Assembly (NCBI GenBank): GCA_016184145.1
Contig: JACPDF010000026.1
Coordinates: forward strand, 1 to 41,544
Reading direction: 5' to 3'
Source of the DNA: Candidatus Woesearchaeota archaeon
Lineage (GTDB): Archaea; Nanobdellota; Nanobdellia; Woesearchaeales; GW2011-AR4
Length of the DNA: 41,544 nucleotides
Under the pieces are notes generated by a model. The model saw nothing but the letters and a program-made list of their open reading frames with translations, was not told the DNA's origin and ran no database searches. The position numbers were made by a program, and so were the translations under genes. Shown here one piece after another: positions 37,259-41,544 of the stretch (positions are counted from its first letter, which is position 1; each line of letters begins with the position of its first letter).

Positions 37259-37639
37259 ATGGATAAGGATAAAAGCTCATTGAGGTACAACTGTAAAAGA
37301 GATTTTTTTATTGGAGTTGGCACACTTTTGCTAAATCTATTGCTTATTTATTACTTTTGGCAAAATAACCTTGTGTTAACTTTAGCCCTCATATCCGTTT
37401 CGTTAATCATTCTGTTAAAATTTACAGATAGGCAGGAAACTATATTTTATTTTACCGGATTTTTCCTTGGACCAATCTTTGATCTGATATTAGTTCCAAG
37501 GGGTGTTTGGGATTACGGAAATCCTGCAATTTATGGGATTCCTATATGGCTTTCTCCCTCATATGGGCTTGGAACCTTAATGGTAGTCAAGATTGGCAAA
37601 TCATTATCGGCTTTTTTTGGCTCAAAACAAGAAAAATAG
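37259..37639 (+). CDS. small multi-pass membrane protein in the CoA operon
   Basis: Four hydrophobic segments; GPIFDLILVPRGVWDYGNPAIYGIPIWLSPSYGLGTLMV; ATG 37259 just after panB stop (track start at TTG 37253). Confidence 0.75.
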   Translation: MDKDKSSLRYNCKRDFFIGVGTLLLNLLLIYYFWQNNLVLTLALISVSLIILLKFTDRQETIFYFTGFFLGPIFDLILVPRGVWDYGNPAIYGIPIWLSPSYGLGTLMVVKIGKSLSAFFGSKQEK

Positions 37640-37678
37640 AAATAAACTTTATAAAACCAATGTTTATCCTATTGTTAT

Positions 37679-38899
37679 ATGAAGAGCAGTCTAAAAAACA
37701 AAAACATAGTAATGGGTGTAACCGGCGGAATAGCTTGCTATAAAGTTCTTAACCTAATCAAAAAACTAAGAGATTTAGAAGCTAATGTCCAAGTTATAAT
37801 GACTTATTCTGCAGAAAAACTTGCTGACAAGAAAGATTTTGAAAAGGCATCTGGAAATGAGGTTAAAGACAACTTATTTGAGCCAAATATTGACTATAAG
37901 GACTATATCAAAAAAAACAAGCCTATAAAACACATCTCTTTGGCAGATATTGCTGATTTGTTTTTAATTTGCCCAGCTACTGCTAATATCATAGGAAAAA
38001 TAGCTGGCGGAATAGCTGATGACTTACTTACAACCAGCGTAATGGCAACAAATGCCACTGTTTTAATATGCCCGGCTATGAATGTAAAGATGTGGAAAAA
38101 CCCAATAACGCAAGACAATATAAATAAATTAAAAAAATTAAGATATGAGTTTGTCGAGCCGGAATATGGAGATTTGGCATGCGGCTACAAAGGAGTGGGG
38201 AGATTAGCCAATCCAGACAAAATTGTTGACAGAATAAAGGCAATAGTTGAAAGAAGAAACAACTTGGCTGGAAAGAAAATTCTGGTTACAGCAGGCGCTA
38301 CGTCAGAGGAAATCGATCCGGTAAGGGTCATAACAAACAAAAGCTCAGGAAAGATGGGAGTTTATATAGCAGAGGAAGCCTTTTTGAGGGGAGCTGGTGT
38401 AACTTTAATCAGGGGGGCCAATGCAGTAGAGCCTCAGTATCATTTCAAAGATATAAAAATCAACAATATCAAGGAATTGCTCAATGCAGTCAAAAATAAT
38501 ATAAAAAACAATGATATTATGATTCATGCGGCTGCCGTCTCTGATTTTATGGCCAATAACAGGGCAAAAAGAAAATTAAAAAGCTTTGAAACATTAAACC
38601 TGGAATTAAGCCCGACAACAAAGATATTCGAAAAAATAAAGAAAATCAAGAAGAATATTTTCCTTATAGGCTTTAAGGCCGAATATAAAGTAAGCCAGAA
38701 ATCCCTTATTGACAGGGCGTATGCCTTATTAAAGGATGCGGATGCTGATTTTATTGTTGCAAATGATGTTGGCAGGCGAGGAAGAGGTTTTGACACAGAA
38801 ACAAATGAAGTTTTTGTTGTTGACAAAAATAAAAAAGTGGCGCATTTGCAGTTGGCTGATAAAAGGGTTATAGCAAATAAACTGTTGGATATTATTTAA
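37679..38899 (+). CDS. coaBC: bifunctional phosphopantothenoylcysteine decarboxylase/phosphopantothenate-cysteine ligase
   Basis: NIVMGVTGGIACYKVLNLIKKLRD, ICPAMNVKMWKNP, GKKILVTAGATSEEIDPVRVITNKSSGKMGVYIAEEA, FLIGFKAE. Confidence 0.95.
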   Translation: MKSSLKNKNIVMGVTGGIACYKVLNLIKKLRDLEANVQVIMTYSAEKLADKKDFEKASGNEVKDNLFEPNIDYKDYIKKNKPIKHISLADIADLFLICPATANIIGKIAGGIADDLLTTSVMATNATVLICPAMNVKMWKNPITQDNINKLKKLRYEFVEPEYGDLACGYKGVGRLANPDKIVDRIKAIVERRNNLAGKKILVTAGATSEEIDPVRVITNKSSGKMGVYIAEEAFLRGAGVTLIRGANAVEPQYHFKDIKINNIKELLNAVKNNIKNNDIMIHAAAVSDFMANNRAKRKLKSFETLNLELSPTTKIFEKIKKIKKNIFLIGFKAEYKVSQKSLIDRAYALLKDADADFIVANDVGRRGRGFDTETNEVFVVDKNKKVAHLQLADKRVIANKLLDII

Positions 38900-38900
38900 A

Positions 38901-39785
38901 ATGAGGTCTTTAACAGCAAAAGCGTTTGCCCCCGGAAACATAAGCTGCATATTTGTCATCAGAAAGAATAAAAATCCCGCAAAATCCGGATCATTGGGCC
39001 TTGGCTTTACAATTAATAAAGGAGCGGCAGTTACAATAAAAAAAGCAATCAACAGTAAAGAACGCAATAAAAAAACAATAAAAAAAATTAAAAAAAACAA
39101 AAATATAATTTATTTCAATAATGAAAAAATAAATTTTCCGACTGTAAATTCTGTTATAGAAAAATTGACCAAGGAAAAAGTAATTGTAAATATTAAATCG
39201 GAATTGCCTTTGGGTGCGGGTTTCGGTCTGAGTGGAGCAAGCGCATTGGCAACAGCATACGCATTGAACAAATTATTAAAATTAAAAAAATCAAAAAAGG
39301 AATTGGCATTAATTGCGCATATTGCAGAAGTTGAGAATTTAACAGGTTTGGGCGATGTTATTAATCAATATTATGGCGGTTTTTTAGTAAAATACAAACC
39401 AAGTTATATGTTCAAAGCTGAAAAATTGTCAATAAAAAATAAGCTCATTCATTATAGGTATTTCAACGGATTAGATACAAAAAAAGTTATTTCAAACAAA
39501 AAAATAAAAAATAAAATCAATAAAGCAGGAATAAGTTCATTAAATAAAATAAAAAGCCTAAACAAAAAAGATATTAACCTGAAAAAGCTTATTGGAATAT
39601 CAAAGGAATTTTCCGCCGGAAGCGGATTGCTAAAGAATAATAAGGTAAAAAATGCCATCAAAGAAATTGAAAAAAACAATGGAAATGCATCAATGATAAT
39701 GCTGGGAAATGCTGTTTTTTCCGATAAAAAATTTAGAGGCTCAAAAAAACTGATTATTACAGACAGAGGTGCGCATTTGTTATAA
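38901..39785 (+). CDS. pantoate kinase (GHMP family)
   Basis: AKAFAPGNISCIFVI, GSLGLGFTINKGAAVTI, LPLGAGFGLSGASALATAYALNKLL; located between coaBC and PPS. Confidence 0.9.
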   Translation: MRSLTAKAFAPGNISCIFVIRKNKNPAKSGSLGLGFTINKGAAVTIKKAINSKERNKKTIKKIKKNKNIIYFNNEKINFPTVNSVIEKLTKEKVIVNIKSELPLGAGFGLSGASALATAYALNKLLKLKKSKKELALIAHIAEVENLTGLGDVINQYYGGFLVKYKPSYMFKAEKLSIKNKLIHYRYFNGLDTKKVISNKKIKNKINKAGISSLNKIKSLNKKDINLKKLIGISKEFSAGSGLLKNNKVKNAIKEIEKNNGNASMIMLGNAVFSDKKFRGSKKLIITDRGAHLL

Positions 39786-39788
39786 AAA

Positions 39789-40535
39789 ATGAAAATCCCA
39801 AAATCACATCCAAGACGTGTTTCGCTAACTACCAGAGAAAAAATAGCTGGGGGGGTTAAAAAGGGCATAACTTCCTTGGCCGGATTGGCAGCTCATGGGA
39901 GAGGGGAGGCTTTTGATTACTTAATTGGTGAAAAGACAACAAAGAGCGCAGAAAAATCTATAGAAGCTGCGGCTGCATCTTTGTTATTGGCAAAGAATCC
40001 GGTTATTTCTGTTAATGGTAACACTACAGCATTAGTGCCAAAAGAATTAATACAATTATCAAGATTGCTAAATGCAAAACTGGAAGTCAACATTTTTCAT
40101 CCGTCAAAACACAGAGAATTAAAAATAAAAAACCATTTGCTCAAAAATGGCGCAAAAGAAGTCCTGCTGCCAGATAAAGATACAAGAATAAAATATTTGG
40201 AAAGCAACAGAAAATATGTAAATCCTGATGGAATCCTGAAAGCGGATGTTGTGTTTGTCCCTTTAGAGGATGGTGACAGAACAGAAGCCTTAATTAAAAA
40301 CAAAAAGAAAGTGATTGTTGTGGACTTAAACCCATTGTCAAGAAGCGCCAGAAAGGCTACAATAACAATCGTGGACAACATTACAAGGGCAGTTCCATTA
40401 TTAATCAAAACAATAAAACAATATAAAAGATTCAATGAGATTAGATTGCAAAAAACAATAAAAGGTTACAATCACAAAAAGATACTGAAAGAGGCATTGA
40501 AAGAGATTAATAAAAATTTGAGTAAGGATAAGTAA
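39789..40535 (+). CDS. 4-phosphopantoate--beta-alanine ligase (archaeal phosphopantothenate synthetase)
   Basis: IPKSHPRRVSLTTREKIAGGVKKGITSLAGLAAHGRGEAFDYLIGEKT, PVISVNGNTTALVP, VVDLNPLSRSARKATITIVDNITRAVP. Confidence 0.92.
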   Translation: MKIPKSHPRRVSLTTREKIAGGVKKGITSLAGLAAHGRGEAFDYLIGEKTTKSAEKSIEAAAASLLLAKNPVISVNGNTTALVPKELIQLSRLLNAKLEVNIFHPSKHRELKIKNHLLKNGAKEVLLPDKDTRIKYLESNRKYVNPDGILKADVVFVPLEDGDRTEALIKNKKKVIVVDLNPLSRSARKATITIVDNITRAVPLLIKTIKQYKRFNEIRLQKTIKGYNHKKILKEALKEINKNLSKDK

Positions 40536-40540
40536 GTTGA

Positions 40541-41197
40541 TTATAGTATATGCTTCAAAATTTCCCTCAGGTCTTTTTTTTCTACCACTATATCTGCAAC
40601 TTTTTTAAGCTCGTCATGATGGCAATTGAATGCTATCCCCAATCCTGCTTCTTGGATTATTTTTAGGTCGTTAATATAGTCTCCAACAAAAACGCATTCT
40701 TTTAAGTCTAGGTTTTCTCTTTCTGCAATCTGCCTTAAGGCTTCTGCCTTCTTTTCCATATCAAATTCCGTTGCTCGGACATTCACAATATTCCCCGTTT
40801 CATCAAAAAAGATTTTGCTCAAAAATATATCATCGAAGAACTCATTATAATTGGGGATAAATTTTTCAAGCAGGATATTTAATGATCCGGATATTATTGC
40901 AAGCTTAAGGCCGTGTTTTTTTAATTCATGGAGAGTTTCTAAAGCCCCATCCATTAGCTTTAGACCATTTAATGCCTCTAAAAATTCATCTTTTTTTGCT
41001 CCCTTTTCCTTCCACATCCCTATGTCGTGCTCTGCCCATTGAAGATAGCTTATGTTGCCATTAAAGAAATCATTTCTTGCCTTTTCCCTTCCTTCCTTGT
41101 CTGTCTTAAAACAATCATGAAATACCTGCCAAGAGAACTTCACATTATCTATCAAAGTCCCGTCAACATCGAAGCATACCAGCTTGTAGTTTGGCAT
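40541..41197 (-). CDS. HAD-superfamily phosphatase (phosphoserine phosphatase-like)
   Basis: LVCFDVDGTLIDNV, LAIISGSLNILLEKF, CVFVGDYINDLKIIQEAGLGIAFN. Confidence 0.88.
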   Translation of the reverse strand: MPNYKLVCFDVDGTLIDNVKFSWQVFHDCFKTDKEGREKARNDFFNGNISYLQWAEHDIGMWKEKGAKKDEFLEALNGLKLMDGALETLHELKKHGLKLAIISGSLNILLEKFIPNYNEFFDDIFLSKIFFDETGNIVNVRATEFDMEKKAEALRQIAERENLDLKECVFVGDYINDLKIIQEAGLGIAFNCHHDELKKVADIVVEKKDLREILKHIL

Positions 41198-41471
41198 ATT
41201 ATTTTTGATATATATACTATTTTATTATTATTTTGGTTTTTAACCAATAAATAGCGGATTTTTTACCAGCGAAACATTTAAATAGAGGTTTATTACTCTC
41301 AATGAACCCAAATCACCGCCCATATTTTAGATATTTAAATTCTAAAATTTACATTGGTTATGATCATACTTGATGTTGCTGTCAAGTATGGGTAGTTTTG
41401 TAAAATGCGACCATAGAAGCTTAATTCCCGGTGTATTCAATTTTTTATTGAATGCTCGGAATTGTGCAAAC

Positions 41472-41544
41472 AATTCCCGTTGATCCTGCGGGAGGTTGCT
41501 GCTATTGGGATTCGATTAAGCCATGCAAGTCCAGGGGTTCTTCG
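41472..41544 (+). rRNA. 16S rRNA, 5' end only (truncated by window)
   Basis: AATTCCCGTTGATCCTGCGGGAGGTTGCTGCTATTGGGATTCGATTAAGCCATGCAAGTCCAGGGG matches archaeal 16S 5' end consensus. Confidence 0.95.

Overview
The window is a gene-dense, AT-rich archaeal chromosome segment. The marker genes are archaeal: L15e, deoxyhypusine synthase, D-aminoacyl-tRNA deacylase DtdA, archaeal Elp3, pantoate kinase plus phosphopantothenate synthetase, and an archaeal-type 16S rRNA 5' end at the right edge. Overall style (small genome features, split or short genes) suggests a DPANN-type archaeon, but that is inference. Main blocks: (i) Elp3 split into two ORFs by an apparent -1 frame change, with a large Asn/Lys-rich insertion; (ii) a sugar nucleotidyltransferase; (iii) a P-type Ca2+-ATPase operon with small proteins, an AbrB-like regulator and a dense array of tiny perfect hairpins; (iv) DtdA, L15e, a bifunctional phosphosugar isomerase, a Rad50-like ATPase and small zinc-ribbon proteins; (v) a large secreted FG-GAP/CARDB/alpha-beta-hydrolase protein; (vi) an accessory stretch with an AbiE-like toxin-antitoxin pair and duplicated operator-like repeats, tandem paralogous small proteins and a duplicated-motif basic protein; (vii) a probable structured non-coding locus near 23.6-23.96 kb; (viii) a carbohydrate cluster (GT4 fusion, PIG-L deacetylase, GT4, alpha/alpha-barrel glycosidase, SIS isomerase, GH130); (ix) an archaeal CoA biosynthesis operon (panB, membrane protein, coaBC, pantoate kinase, phosphopantothenate synthetase); (x) the start of 16S rRNA. 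The most interesting unexplained signals are a dispersed intergenic repeat family (TTTTCAATCCGCCTTCGGC...) found directly upstream of three genes, a hairpin module from it present in inverted orientation inside the non-coding locus, and the 8-bp-stem/3-nt-loop hairpin array. All names come from reading motifs in the translations; no database search was run.
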